Shown piece after piece: positions 1 through 11,482 of a stretch of 64,000 nucleotides of DNA (within the stretch, counting starts at the first letter, position 1; every line of letters starts with the position of its first letter). The stretch is from Mytilus galloprovincialis (taxonomy: Eukaryota; Mollusca; Bivalvia; Mytilida; Mytilidae). The translations under genes were made by a program, and so were the position numbers. The stretch spans positions 13,702,101 through 13,766,100 of the forward strand of contig NC_134845.1 in assembly GCF_965363235.1 (NCBI RefSeq), given 5' to 3'. Below the pieces are notes generated by a model. The model searched no databases, was not told where the DNA came from, and saw only the letters and a list, made by a program, of their open reading frames with translations.

Positions 1-32
1 TTTAAAGAAAAGTGATTTGCCAATGTAATAAA

Positions 33-202
33 AAGAATAACTAATTAAAGAATTCAAATATCGAAAAAAATATTCAACTCGTGACCGAACAACACTGATA
101 ATTAACTCATGCGCTACGCACATTTGTGAATTAATGTGTTGTTCGGTCACTTGTTGAATATTTTTTCTCTTATCTATTTGAATTCTTCGATTAGTTATTC
201 TA
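33..202. repeat. Palindromic hairpin (foldback/MITE-like)
   Basis: The two halves are imperfect reverse complements. AAAAGAATAACTAATTAAAG on the left pairs with the sequence ending at about 202, and the inner arms contain GTGACCGAACAACAC and its complement. The loop is roughly 93-130. It lies in what would be an intron of the TMEM144-like gene. No coding potential was seen. Confidence 0.7.
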
Positions 203-404
203 TAATTTTTTGATATCATTTTGTTTATCTGAACACAGCTTACAGTTACATCTCTGATTTATTTTACATTTCACTTTAAATTGGTCATTTTTATTGAAAT
301 TTTCTTTTGTGGAATGAATCATTTGATTTTACTGTATGTAATACATTGCAATAGATATATCAACAGTTATATTGGTAGCAATGAATTATTTACTTAATGA
401 AATA

Positions 405-485
405 ACAACAGGGTGAAACCAGATAGCAGAATCCCAACCTACCCTAACCTGGGACAGTGGTGTAACAGTACAATAAAAAGTTGAC
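405..485 (+). repeat. Fragment of common mussel repeat family A
   Basis: The stretch with 'cccaacctaccctaacctgggacagtgg' (shortened here) matches the 3' part of the longer family-A copies at 27990-28385 and 47222-47640. It lies just downstream of TMEM144-like exon 2, within its following intron. Confidence 0.6.
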
Positions 486-497
486 ATTGTGACCTAC

Positions 498-620
498 CTA
501 ATTCCCAAACAACACCACCGATCATAGCAATAGGAAAGAATGGTGGCTGCTTTCTGATTAATTGTACAATTATACCGACCACCATTACAGCACTACAAAC
601 TATCCACTGAAAAAACATAC
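498..620 (-). CDS. TMEM144-like second coding exon
   Basis: A 123-nt exon bounded by acceptor TTTCTAG and donor GTAGGT, phase 1 to phase 1. It encodes MFFQWIVCSAVMVVGIIVQL and continues to a conserved GGVVWELG, matching the TMEM144 family order directly after the GDG of exon 1. It holds the second membrane segment and the start of the third. Confidence 0.85.
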
Positions 621-1385
621 CTAGAAATAAATCAGAATTAAGTTTTGTAATCAATTCTTCAAAAGTGTATACATGTTCATTGATATTTTAACTACATATG
701 CTTATATAAATATAAGAAGATGATGTGGTATGAGTGCCAATGAGACAACTCTCCATCCAAGTCAAAATTTATAAAAGTAAACCATTGTAGGTCAAAGTAT
801 GGTCTTCGACACAGAAATACAATTAAAACCTCCTTTTTTCAAAATTTATCTTATGAATACTTTTCCTTTTTTTACAGTTGTTAATATTTAACAGACAGGC
901 AGTAGTTATTTGGATCTGGTTCAGTGTTCTCCCCAGTTATTTCATTTAGCCTCCTAGTAAATAGGGGAAATTGAAATACAAATGTAGGATCTTGTTTCAT
1001 CACATCAATAACATAATCTATAAGAAAACAACTTCAAATACATTTTGTGCATGTAGCATCACATTTACGATCATCATTTTACATAATTTACCAAGAGGCA
1101 AAAAGGTCCTGGGGAGAACACTGGTTTTCATATTTTTTTGGATCAGGTTTTCCTCATCAATTAGATATAATACAAGTACATAGATGATATAAGCTTACCA
1201 TCCCCAGTTTCATATTTTTTAACAGGAACAAAATTACTGCCAAAAAATAAAATAGCAATCCCTGCAGTAATAAATCCCCATAGTTCTGGGATCTCTTCTG
1301 GTGGTGAAGCTGCTGTTGTCTCTATTGAAATCCATGATGGTTCTGTTGAAGTAACTGGAAGTATTGTGCTAATGTTACTATACAT
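498..1385 (-). CDS. TMEM144-like multipass membrane protein, 5' part (two coding exons)
   Basis: I recognise this as the N-terminal part of a TMEM144-family protein, a predicted multipass membrane protein of the drug/metabolite-transporter type whose substrate is not established. The coding segments are 1199-1385 and 498-620, joined in phase 1, giving 103 residues plus one base. The hallmark is FGSNFVPVKKYETGDG followed by MFFQW. Predicted membrane segments lie at about residues 36-54 and 65-83, and a third begins near 90. The first 35 residues are Ser/Thr-rich, with a possible N-glycosylation site at N4, and are longer than in vertebrate homologues. The start at 1385 is favoured because an in-frame TGA precedes it in the same exon. 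Remaining exons lie beyond position 1, so the gene is cut by the window edge, not necessarily broken. Confidence 0.87.
716..830 (+). repeat. Partial mussel repeat family A in the TMEM144-like intron
   Basis: It starts with GATGTGGTATGAGTGCCAAT, the same head as the copies at 27990 and 47222, and is truncated after about 110 bp. Confidence 0.65.
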
Positions 1386-1451
1386 TGTGGTAATGTTACT
1401 AAATAGATCGACTGCTATTTTCTTAATCTTTCAGTATTCTCTTCTTTCTCT
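1199..1451 (-). CDS. TMEM144-like first coding exon with 5' leader
   Basis: The acceptor TTTTCAG sits just before 1451, and the donor GTAAGC follows 1199. Coding begins at the ATG at 1385-1383; 1386-1451 is leader and contains an in-frame stop. The acceptor implies at least one further 5' non-coding exon upstream, which I cannot place. The exon ends in phase 1 within the glycine of GDG. Confidence 0.82.
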
Positions 1452-1750
1452 CTGAAAACATATATAATATAACATGTTAATATATATCTGACTATGTTTT
1501 ATTGTAAAATTCTATGTAAATATAAAAAAAACTTTCAAAAGCAATTACAATCTGTATACATGTATATGCTTGGACATAAGTTGATTGGTTGATTGTTTTT
1601 AACAATGTTTAATGCACTTTAAGCACTGTTGGCTAATTTGTCATAGCCAGTTTTTATTGGTATATGGAGAAATCTTAGACATGAACATTCCATCAAATTT
1701 TTCAAGAAAAATTGAAAACACAATCTTTTAGACAGCTTGGGACTAGATTA

Positions 1751-1973
1751 ATATATTGTTTGTTTCCCCAATCCCGACCCTGCTGAGCCAGGTGTGGGTA
1801 GGTAGGTAGGGAAATAATTTTATTTTTCCAAAAAGCTTGAACATTATTGGACGATCCAACAAGCCTGAAAATCAGAAATGAATAAAATAATATTTGACTT
1901 AGTTTTGACAATAAAATTTCATGAGTAGCACCATTTTTCAGGGTCGGTTGGGATTGGGGAAACAAACAATATT
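1751..1973. mobile_element. MITE with ~28-bp terminal inverted repeats
   Basis: The left end ATTGTTTGTTTCCCCAATCC and the right end GGATTGGGGAAACAAACAAT are exact reverse complements, and the complementarity continues inward through GACCCTG. The total is about 220 bp with no ORF of note. Its size and ends fit a non-autonomous DNA transposon; the superfamily is undetermined. Confidence 0.75.
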
Positions 1974-2321
1974 TTATTTTAGGCCTTGCTTTAAGCGATT
2001 ACATTTAACTTCTTATAATGACAATGACTTTTTATCTTTGTTCTGTTCATTGTATTTAATGCCTTTCTAATTACTATTTTTTTAATTGTCCTTTTTCCTT
2101 TTTATATGACTGTCATGTGTATGTGTTCAAAATTTTATTTCATGCTTTAATTTGCATTTATTATCATGTGATTATTCTTAATAATGTTAAACACCACTTT
2201 TAAATGCATTTATTGTTTTATGTTAAGCGCTTAGAGTAATTTTAATTAAAATGCACTATACATGCTATATAAACATAAATATTGTAAATAATAATGATAA
2301 TAAATAAAGTGCATGGAGAGA

Positions 2322-2464
2322 AGCTAGTCAATTAAGATCTCAGAGTCCAACAAACCTGCCATATGTTGGGTTTGAACTCATATCATGCAGCATTGACAGA
2401 CCATTGATACTCATGATACTGTGGATCAATCATTTGAACCACACAGCCACCGAGGCCTCATACC
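2322..2464 (-). mobile_element. tRNA-derived SINE
   Basis: On the minus strand the 5' end reads GCCTCGGTGGCTGTGTGG, resembling a Pol III A box of a Ser/Leu-type tRNA, followed after about 70 bp by GAGTTCAAACCC, a good B box (about 2368-2379 on the plus strand). The head is not a full tRNA cloverleaf. A (TA)n tract abuts it at 2468-2494. Confidence 0.65.
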
Positions 2465-2467
2465 TAA

Positions 2468-2494
2468 ATATATATATATATATATATATATATA
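2468..2494. repeat. (TA)n microsatellite
   Basis: Uninterrupted TA dinucleotides beside the SINE at 2322-2464. Confidence 0.95.
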
Positions 2495-3742
2495 CGGTAT
2501 ATAAATTTCATACAAACACATGATAAACTGTACCATGGCATGTACATGTATGCAAGTCAAATTATGCAATAAGCTTAAATCTTGGGCAAATAGCTAATGC
2601 TTAGACAGCAGGCTTAAGACTATTGCCTAAATGATGTTAGGCAATATTTCTAAATCCTATGATATATATACATGTAAGCTTAAATCCTGAAAATGGTGTT
2701 CAGAAAATTTTAGTTTTAACTCATTATAAGTACCAAAGCTGTACTGTTTACAAACATTGTTACTTTGCAGTTCATGAGGCTCATCAAAAATTGCAAACAC
2801 ATTAATTAAATTGGGTAATCTCTGAAGCCATTATTGGATGGACATGAAAGATATTATCAAACATGTCAATCAAAAACATGTACCTGTGACAAGTTATATT
2901 TTTTAATCCCAATCTGCGTAAACATTTATTATTTACAGTTAAATAGGCTATTTGCCAATTCCTGTACTTGATCCTGTAATTAAAGATCCCTCTTTCAGTT
3001 GTCTCCCTTATGAGGGACATCTAGTGGTGCGCTCGGTTGGCGTGTTCTGAACAGGTCTCGTCTGTTCTGAATCCAGACGTCAATCGTACGAATTGGAACC
3101 GGATGTATCTCACTGCTGTTAACTTGGCATAAAGGAACAAACTCGGCATATCGAAAACTCGGATCATAATAAACTGGGCCTGCTAGTATTTATGTATATA
3201 TATATATATATTAAAAAAAAGATGAAGTGAACAAATCAGCATTGTAGATTGCCTTTCTTATTGTTTTCGTTTAATCTTTAATTTCATTTTACTTAAATTA
3301 TAACAATATAAAAGAAAATAAAAAAAATATTATAAATAATATTAATTTTCAAGTGGCAAGACATACGTAGGCTGAATCTTTTGGCCTTTCCGAACAAAAC
3401 ATTAAATTTTTCTGTGTCCAAATAAAAAACAATGAATTCAAAGTATTCATGATTATCATTTATAATAAAAAGAATTCAGACGGCCACTATAAAGTGTTTT
3501 TCTCACAGAAAAAAAAGAGTTCTGTTTTATATCTATAATATCTATAATACTAAAATAAGGAGGTCCAATTTGTCAGCCGTCATGGGGTAAAAACAAAATA
3601 TAAAAAAAAAACTTTATAAAGAGCTACTATAGGATTATTGTTTCTTTATCATAAAGAGCTAATATAGGATTATTGTATTTTTATCTTATAGTTCCCTTCT
3701 CCGCCATTTTGAATTCTGTCTGCACCTACTATTTTTTCGGCA

Positions 3743-3946
3743 CACTTGGAACTCGTTCAGAACACAGTTCTGTCTCGTTTTATTGAACTTCTGGTTGATT
3801 CCGTGCATTCAGATCGTCTAGAACTCGCCAACCGAGCGCACCCTAGGGTGCGCTCAGTTGGTGAGTTCCAGATGTTCAGAATGCACGGAATCAACCGGAA
3901 GTTCAATAAAACAAGACAGAACGGTGCTCTGAACAAGTTCCAAGTG
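3743..3946. repeat. ~200-bp palindrome centred near 3844
   Basis: CACTTGGAACTCGTTCAGA on the left mirrors the sequence ending in TTCCAAGTG on the right. The centre is GCGCACCCTAGGGTGCGC, which carries two head-to-head copies of the same GGTGCGCTC terminus found at the outer ends of the 3026-5629 element. Confidence 0.8.
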
Positions 3947-3962
3947 TTGACAGAATTCAAAA

Positions 3963-4131
3963 TATATATATGCACTGTCCCACAATTACTACAAAACTAA
4001 AAAGAAGTCTATATACACTAAGAGCGGGATGGTTTCTAGAGTGATTGAAACACAGTAGAAACCATCCCGCTCTTAGTGTATATAGACTTCTTTTTAGTTT
4101 TGTAGTAATTGTGGGACAGTGCATATATATA
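3963..4131. repeat. Perfect 76-bp hairpin with 17-nt loop
   Basis: Arms 3963-4038 and 4056-4131 are, by my reading, exact reverse complements (inner end GCGGGATGGTTTCTA). The loop is 4039-4055. A (CAA)n tract follows at about 4185-4210. The exact identity suggests recent origin or continuing arm correction. Confidence 0.85.
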
Positions 4132-4650
4132 TGTAGTGCTGAGTATTCAACACTACAGTTCTCCAAACAGTGGAGGAAAGATACACAACAACAACAACAA
4201 CAACAACAATGGCAGAGAAGGGAACAAAATGGGGAACTGAAAGATAAAGATACAGTAATCTTTAGCTTTCAGAAAAATGTTCAGTGAAATAAAGACTGCA
4301 AATTAATAATCTGTTCAATCAAGGATCTGTATAGTATGACTATACAAATCATTTGTTCTGACAATGTATTTCAGCGTACTTGATCATATAAGCATTACTT
4401 TTTAGGGAAATATGCAATAAAACTATCTTTTTCTGTAAGAATAACACTTCGTAGTGGCTGTGTGATGTCTTTTTCTTATAATGATAATCGTGACAACTTT
4501 GAAGTCAGTCTTTTTTATTTGGACACTAAAAATGTAATGTTTTGTTCAGAAAGGCCTAAAGATTCAGCCTATAGAAAAGTGAAGCCATTATGTCTTGCCA
4601 CTCGAATATTAAAATTATTTATTATCAGATTATCATTTCTTAATTTTTAT

Positions 4651-5351
4651 ACGCCCGTCAAAATTTTGACGGGACGTTTTATGGTATACAAATGTCCGGT
4701 GTCCGTCCGTCCGTCTGTCCGGTGTAAACATGTCGCACTGTAACTTGAGAACAACTTATCCAGATTTCATGAAAATTTATATAGTTGTTTCTTATGATGG
4801 TCAAATGATCTGTATACTTTTTGGTGAAAATAAGATTTAAGCTTTTTGAGTTAGGGCACTTTGTAACTAAAACAGGGGTGTTTTTTTTCACATGTAGCAC
4901 GGTATCTCAAAAAGATTCTTGATTATTGCTTAAAACTTTACACACTTCTTTGTTATATTAATCTGAAGATCTGTATACTTTTTGGTGATGACTCAAAATT
5001 TTATTTTTGAGTTATTGAGTATTTTGTAAAAAGGGGGATGGTTTTTTTTACATGTCGTGCCGTATCTCAAAAACAATTTATAATTATTGCTTGAAATTTT
5101 ACACACTTCTTTGTTATATTAATCTAAAGATCTGTATACTTTTTGGTTTGATTCAAAATTTTATTTTAGTGATATTTAGTTTTTTGTAAAAAGAAACTGG
5201 GTGGGTGGGGGTTTTTCACATGTCCCGCCGTGTCTCAAAAACAATTTAAATGATTATTGCTTTAAATTTTCTCAGAAACTATTTATGATTATTGCATAAA
5301 ACTTCCACACAAGACGTCGGGCGTATCATGCGCTCATGGCGCAGCTGTTTA
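4651..5351 (+). repeat. ~700-bp repeat with three internal ~160-bp units
   Basis: It begins ACGCCCGTCAAAATTTTGAC and ends in a stretch containing GACGTCGGGCGTATCATGC. Internally CTGTATACTTTTTGG recurs near 4810, 4970 and 5130, giving a ~160-bp period. It interrupts the right arm of the foldback at 3026-5629. I recognise it as a dispersed bivalve repeat; its class is unknown. Confidence 0.65.
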
Positions 5352-5639
5352 TTTTTATATTGTTATACATGTTATACATGGTTATAAATTAAGTAAAATA
5401 AAATAAAAGATTAAACGCAATCTACAATGCCAACTTGTTCACTTCATTTTTTTTCATACTAGCAGGCCCAGTTTATTATGATACAAGCTTTCGATATGCA
5501 GAGTTTGTTCCTTAAGGCCAAGTTTACCTCAGTTAGATACAGATATATGCATCCGGTTCCAATTTATTAGATTGACGTCTGGATTCAGAACAGATGGGAC
5601 CTGTTCAGAACACACCAACCGAGCGCACCCTATAATTTT

Positions 5640-6290
5640 CATTTATAATGAAGAGCTAGCAGAACCAGCAAATTTGCCTGTGCGTAATGTGAGTAATCTT
5701 TAAGGTTTCAAAATCTTTTAATTACATTAATTTGTTGTTGATCTAAACACTTTTGACATCAGAAATTATTTTTTATTAAAAATTAGTTAAACTGCAGATA
5801 CATCACTTTCAATTCATCATACTTTGCATTGGCAAAAGCCAATTTTGTCCAGTATAGAAACAGTCTACGATTGACAAAGGGAAGTAACTTGTTTAAAAGT
5901 GTGTAAAAACAGAATCTAATCAGTAATTGGCAAATATACTAATGAATTATTATAAATTTCATTAATCATGCATGTGTTATTGTAAACAACATGAATTCTT
6001 CAGTGACAGAATTGCAAAAGAAGAGATCGTGATCTTAGCTAGTGAGGCTACATGCAAATACTATTGTATAAATGTCTACTTCGTCTTTCTATCATCGATC
6101 AGTTTTAGCACTCCATCAAAATATTGATGTCTATACATGTAATTGACCAAATGATTAACAGGTGCAGTTTTGAAGCATGTCTCACTTATTTACCCAGCAT
6201 AAGGGTCTAAATTGCTGTCGATTAAATTGTATATAATACTAATATTTCATCCAGACCATTCTACATAAAATTTAGAGGGGCCCTGGTTGT
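5640..6290. other. No gene seen
   Basis: AT-rich sequence on both strands with short ORFs only. I recognise no gene, repeat boundary or RNA gene here. Confidence 0.5.
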
Positions 6291-6679
6291 CTGGTGACAT
6301 CCCATTAGTCCGACAACCATTATTCCGACAGCCCACTATTCCGACAGCCCACTATTCTGACAGCCCATTATTCCGACAGCCCATTACTCCGACAGCCCAC
6401 TATTCCGACAGCCCACTATTCCGACAGCCCATTATTCCGACAGCTCATTATTCAGACAGCTCATAATTTCAAAATGCATCTGTCTTATGTGTATGGGCAA
6501 ATTTTCTTTAAAAAGAGCAACTCCGCTCTCTATACTATTTGTGGTTGTCCATTTTGATTCCAAATATTCTTTTCATGTAGGATATTTGTCTGAGTATATT
6601 ATATAACTATACAAATCCTTGAATTATCTAATTGTAATCAAAAACTTAGTAAATTATGCATTTTGGTTAAATATACATA

Positions 6680-6952
6680 TTGGTATCATCTATTAAAAAA
6701 TTCAAACAATTAACACTGACAAAGGCAAACTTGTCACTTATTTCATTTAAAGATTGTTTTCAAAAAGCAAAATATTTAGATATCATTGATTTTAAACAAG
6801 GCAGTTCATATGTAACGTTACTTAAGAATCGTGCTCACCCATTACATCAGGAATTAAAATTGCCAGATTCTCAAAAACTAGTGCAGCTGATAAAGTTGAG
6901 GATAATCGACATTTTTCAATCGCATGTTTACTTTATAATATTTGAGGGATGA
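6680..6952 (+). CDS. Unrecognised ORF inside the 16-bp-array element
   Basis: This ORF of 90 codons starts MVSSIKKFKQLTLTKANLSL and ends at TGA 6950-6952. It is rich in Lys, Leu and Ile, and I recognise no domain or motif. It lies between the inverted 16-bp arrays, so it could be a remnant of the element's own protein. An AT-rich region can also produce an ORF of this length by chance, so the coding call is weak. Confidence 0.15.
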   Translation: MVSSIKKFKQLTLTKANLSLISFKDCFQKAKYLDIIDFKQGSSYVTLLKNRAHPLHQELKLPDSQKLVQLIKLRIIDIFQSHVYFIIFEG

Positions 6953-7301
6953 ACTCTTTCTGCATATTTCTAGCACTTATTAGAACTTTAAAAAGTTAAA
7001 TAAACATGATGAATCTTCGAAATTTGTTTTGATGTTGACACAATAAAAACTTTATTATTATGGGAAAAAATCTTATTATATATTGTTAGCTCTTTTGAAT
7101 TATGAAGCACAGGTCTTAATACTGACTGTTATTATATATTTAGATATCAATGTGTTAGTTTTTTTTTTTCTATTTTGTTTTGGCTCCGATTCTGACTGAG
7201 GCTTATTTATGCTGCTATAAAGATAATTATATCATACTTGTATTGTAATGTCATGAATGTCTTAATGTTGACCCAATCATTATACCGCCGCTTCTAAAAA
7301 A

Positions 7302-7351
7302 GTGTGTGTGTGTGTGTGTGTGGTGATGGTGGTGGTGGGGGGGGGGGGGGG
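7302..7351. repeat. Compound simple repeat (GT)n, (GGT)n, (G)n
   Basis: A GT tract, then a GGT tract, then a run of about 15 G. It lies inside the element at 6301-8059. The apparent His/Pro-rich ORF on the minus strand here is a product of these tracts. Confidence 0.95.
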
Positions 7352-8222
7352 CGGGGGTACTGTCCGCCAATCCGTTAGTAAGTCCGTAAACTCGTTCGTC
7401 CGTCCGTCCGTTCCATGAATATTTTTGTTGCATCTTTCTCATGAACTAGTTATTTCTTAAAATATGTTATAACATAAACGTAATAATACCCCGGGGGGTT
7501 ACTTACTATATATAGTGGTATAGGTGTGCCGCAAAACAGGGTCACTTTTTTCATGCCCTGCTGGTTAGAACAGGGTTTCTTTTTTAAGTCCCGTTGGTTA
7601 GAACAGGGTTGCTTTTTATGCCCTGCTGGTGAGAACATTTTTTTTTAACAAAAAGTATTTGTCTAGAAGAACAGTATCTCTTATTCAACGGTTGAAGATA
7701 CAGTCTAGAACTCTGGTCTAGAACTGCATCTTATTTTATACGGTCTAGTTAGTACAGGGTATACATTTTCTGGGCATGTATAGAACAGGGTTTGTTTTTC
7801 ACTGTTTTCTGGTTAGAGCAGGGTATGATTTGGCAAACTTGTGCTATCTGCACAGTTATACCCGAAAGGATAGTCAGTAACCCCTCCCCCTGGGTATAAT
7901 ACAGACAGACACATTTTATTTTACCCTGATAAGTGTCAGACTTATGGGTTATCGGATTATTAGGCTGGCGGAGCAATGGGTTGTCGGACTATTGGGTTGT
8001 CCGACTAGTGGGTTGTCCGACCAATGGGCTGTCGGATTAATGGGCTGTCGGAATAATGGTGTGTAACCGGTTGTCCAAATAATTATGACCTCTTTAAAGG
8101 CTATTACATTTTCTTTGACACCTTACATTAACAGGAAAGCGTCAAAGCAAAAAATTAATAGCCTTCCAAGACCTCATGAATAGTTATTTAGACTACATGT
8201 AAGAGGCCCACTGACTGACTGC

Positions 8223-8386
8223 ATACACCTTATCGCTATTTGTCCGCCATTGCTGGATATCACGCAGGTTCCCGTAAAATTTTGACTCATAAAACAAAAC
8301 ATTTGACCCCACAATGGGAAAGTGATTGTTGTATGCGTCAAAAGTTCAAGCAGCTGGGTCAACCGTGATTAGCGATAAGGTGTATT
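8223..8386. mobile_element. ~160-bp MITE
   Basis: The ends ATACACCTTATCGCTA and TAGCGATAAGGTGTAT are exact 16-bp inverted repeats. The interior has no useful ORF. It fits a non-autonomous DNA transposon. Confidence 0.7.
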
Positions 8387-9079
8387 AAAGGGGGTGTCTG
8401 CTCCAGTTATTCTTCATTGATTCCCTATATCATCATGATCATGTATATAATCAACTATATTTTTCAAACAAGGGGATCTGAACCCTCAGGCCTCTCCCTT
8501 GGATCCGACTATAATAGCCGATTATTATCATATATATATATATAAATATATATACAGTAAAAATAAAAAAATAAAAAACGTCCGACTCTGATCGGACTTC
8601 GTCCTTTTTCATTCAGAGACTGGTCAGGTGTTAACCAGATCGGTTTTTCTCTTTATAAGTGCAGTTGGGCAAAAGAAGACCAGACTAGTTGGCTAATGAT
8701 AGTTAGAATACTGACCTAAAAAAAACTTACAGATCTAAATTACTTTAAAGTTGTCCCATTATATTTTTTTGTTGACAAATTGTCAAATGATAAGAAATCG
8801 ATAAATGAAAACAAACTCGGAATAGGTCAGTACTATATTCCGGAATAATAGTGTATTTAAAAACAGGAGTTTCTGAGCAAGGATTACATCTAAAGCGGTT
8901 TTCAAGATAATAGACAAAATATTCTTCTACATTGATATAGCCCATGCTATACAGTAAGCTATAATAGGCCCCAAAATGACAAATTGATAATTAAGTCTTA
9001 AAGATGCATGATATTTTTATAAGTTGTTATAGTGGCTTTGAACTAGCTGTCAGTTTTCTCAGATCTGTACAGGTCTAGT
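8387..9079. other. No gene seen; short TA tract
   Basis: Apart from a TA-rich tract near 8530-8555, no supported feature was found. Confidence 0.5.
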
Positions 9080-9495
9080 GTCTTTTTGTTGTTGGGATGC
9101 ACAAGTACAAGTCCACGTGCATTTTTTTTCATCCATCTGATGAGTTAAGCCTTTTTCAGTTGATTTTAATAGTTCGTCACAGTCAACAAGAAAAGATTAT
9201 CAAGTTGTACTGTTATACCGAGTCAGAGTCAGTCTGTCCAAGGTTAGGGAGGGATTAGATCCTGCTAACATGTTTAACCCCGTCACATTCTCTATGTAAG
9301 TGCCTGTCCCAAGTCAGGAGCCTATATTTCAGAGGTTGTTGTTTGAGTTTATATGTTAAAAAATTGTTTTTCGCGGTTCATTTTTACATAAATTAGCCGC
9401 TGTTAGTTTCAAAAGTTCTTCTTTGAATTGTTTTACATTATCATTCGGGGTCTTTTACAGCTGACTATGCGGTATGGGCTCATTGTTGAAGGCCT
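9080..9495 (-). repeat. Mussel repeat family A, diverged copy
   Basis: In reverse orientation it matches the copies at 27990-28385 and 47222-47640: it carries CATCTGATGAGTTAAGCC, the AGGTTAGGGAGGG block and a segment equivalent to 'gcggtatgggctcattgttgaaggcc'. Insertions and deletions are visible. Confidence 0.65.
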
Positions 9496-9499
9496 TCTT

Positions 9500-11230
9500 T
9501 TTTTATATATTAAATGTAAAACAATTCAAACGAGAAAGCTTACGGTCTAATTTATGTTTTCTGTTTTATGGCTTTTTTGGTCATGTTGAGTTTGGCAAGG
9601 GAACCATTGGAGACTTTTTTTTTACATAAACTATATATACCCCAATAATGATTGCGGTCAATATGGTTTAAATATGACCCAGTAGTTTAAATGGATAAGT
9701 TATTTGTTTAAGTTAACGGATGACGGGTCGGATGACGGACGCCAAAATGATAGAAACTTGCTTATTTGCCCCTGGGTCAAGTAAGATAATAAACTTGTGC
9801 TCAAATTTGTCTGGATAAAGAATATTTTAAAGTCATTAATTTTTTTACTGAAGTTTACAGTCGCATAGGTTTATGATTTAAAAAGAAACCGTTGAGCATG
9901 CATTTCCGAACATCAGTTTTGAACAAACCTATCTATGCCGGGTCATTTTCGAATCCGCCCATATTCTTGTACGGATGAGCTGTGAGAACTGAAATACGGC
10001 TTCATTATCATTTGATTTTTTGTTTGTCCTTTTTTTCTTAGGCAGCGTGCTCAAAGTTCTAAAATAACCCCAAACTGCATGTCCCAACTCCAAAAATTCC
10101 AAATATCATGTCAAAATAAGACACCTTTACAAACTCTAAAATATAACAATTTTCTTTTTTAAGTTGGAAAATACAGAGTAGATTGATGTTATAGTCATTT
10201 TTTGGACAATAACATCTTTTTAATGCTATGTAAATGAACAGTAAATACATTTGTTTATATTGTACATTTATATCTCACCATTCACAACAGTATTGACTGA
10301 ACGTTTTATTTTTTTTGTCTGCATATTTATATTGTAAAATACCATCTACTCGACACATGCAATATGAAGTCCTTTTGAACTCGTTCGCTGCGCTTACCCG
10401 ACAAAAAGCTTCGTATTGTTACTTGTAGCTGATGTTTTAAAAATTATAATATCAATATGCAGACAACCTGATAATCGGTATATACATGTATGACACATTT
10501 TTAGTCAATTATATTTCTTCTTCCTCTGTCTTTATTTTCTGTGTTTAGTTTGTAGCCCGTTGTGTCTTTCCCTATCTTGTTAGGTGCCTTTCATCGATGA
10601 TCTTATTGTGACTACGTAGGTTTTTAAATTCACACACAAACAAGGTCGGTTAGCAGATATATTATTTGTAATATTTTTTTATTATTATTTTGATACTGAA
10701 AAGTCCCGGATAGTATATAGCACATTGATAGGAAACTAAAAATATTGATGGTAACGTTAATAAATTGACACAAATAGAAAGGACATATTTACGCAAATGG
10801 GTAATCAAGTGTTATAATTTTGGGTACGTTTTAAATCCAATCCAAAATCACCACATTTTTTTTATCAAGCTATTTTAAATTAAAGAAAAAAAAAATAAGT
10901 AACTGTTCTGAAATTTAAAATCAGCAGTTTTATCCGAATGTACACATGGTACAGACATTGTGTAATTTGCATAAATGTGTAATTTAATGCAATCATTGTT
11001 CCCTTAATTTCTAGTCATTTTTTTAACAATATTGCTTCATTTACTTTGATACTTGCACAAGCTTTTATTAATAGATATATCCTTGACCATGTTTACATAG
11101 ATAATTCAGACTAGGTTACTACTAAATCAGTTTTCTTTTCGCATTATACTATAATTAGTAATTTTCAAAGACATGGTTCATGCCTTATCTGTATGCCACT
11201 TCTGGATGTGTTCAGTAATCGTAAACAAAA
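9500..11230. other. Gene-poor flank upstream of the C1q gene
   Basis: AT-rich sequence with only short ORFs. I see no convincing TATA box or other promoter element before the C1q start at 11231, though the promoter must lie here. Confidence 0.45.
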
Positions 11231-11482
11231 ATGGCCGCATACATTAATTCTCATATTTTCTGGTTCGGAATATTTTCATTTCTTACTCTAAACTGCTGTA
11301 AAGCAACTGAGAGCAAACGACTTTTGATAGACGACCCAAGCTATGTCCAATCACAACTTCATCAGATAAATATTGATATTCAGGACCTAAAGACAAAGCT
11401 GGCAGAGAAAGATATTAATCTGATACAGATGCAAAACGTCATGCATGGGCTTGCTGATAGACTTAACCAAAAAGACAACCAG
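11231..11482 (+). CDS. C1q gene exon 1
   Basis: It starts at ATG 11231, the first ATG of an open frame beginning with a signal peptide, and ends in phase 0 after CAG with donor GTACAG. It encodes residues 1-84: the leader and the first part of the coiled coil. Confidence 0.88.

Larger units (their letters stand above)
3026..5629. mobile_element. Nested foldback element with long inverted arms
   Basis: The outer ends are inverted copies of GGTGCGCTCGGTTGG (3026 onward and up to 5629). The left arm 3026-3500 pairs with two separated pieces of the right side, 5355-5629 and about 4440-4640; the gap is filled by another repeat at 4651-5351. The middle contains two further palindromes (3743-3946 and 3963-4131). 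No transposase ORF is visible, so it is presumably non-autonomous. Confidence 0.72.
6301..8059. mobile_element. Element bounded by inverted arrays of a 16-bp unit
   Basis: At 6301-6464 the unit TTCCGACAGCCCATTA repeats about ten times. At 7935-8059 about seven more divergent copies occur in the opposite orientation (unit variants CGACAACCCA, CGACAGCCCA). The 1.5 kb between holds an unrecognised 90-codon ORF (6680-6952), short simple repeats and a ~36-bp tandem motif containing AGAACAGGGTT (7535-7830). The layout fits a foldback element whose ends are tandem arrays; this is inference. Confidence 0.62.

Noticed and set aside
6301..6464. CRISPR-like array of GACAGCCCA repeats
   Set aside because: Units are contiguous 16-mers with no spacer sequence.
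7251..7442. His/Pro-rich protein on the minus strand
   Set aside because: It arises from (GT)n, (GGT)n and (G)n simple repeats.
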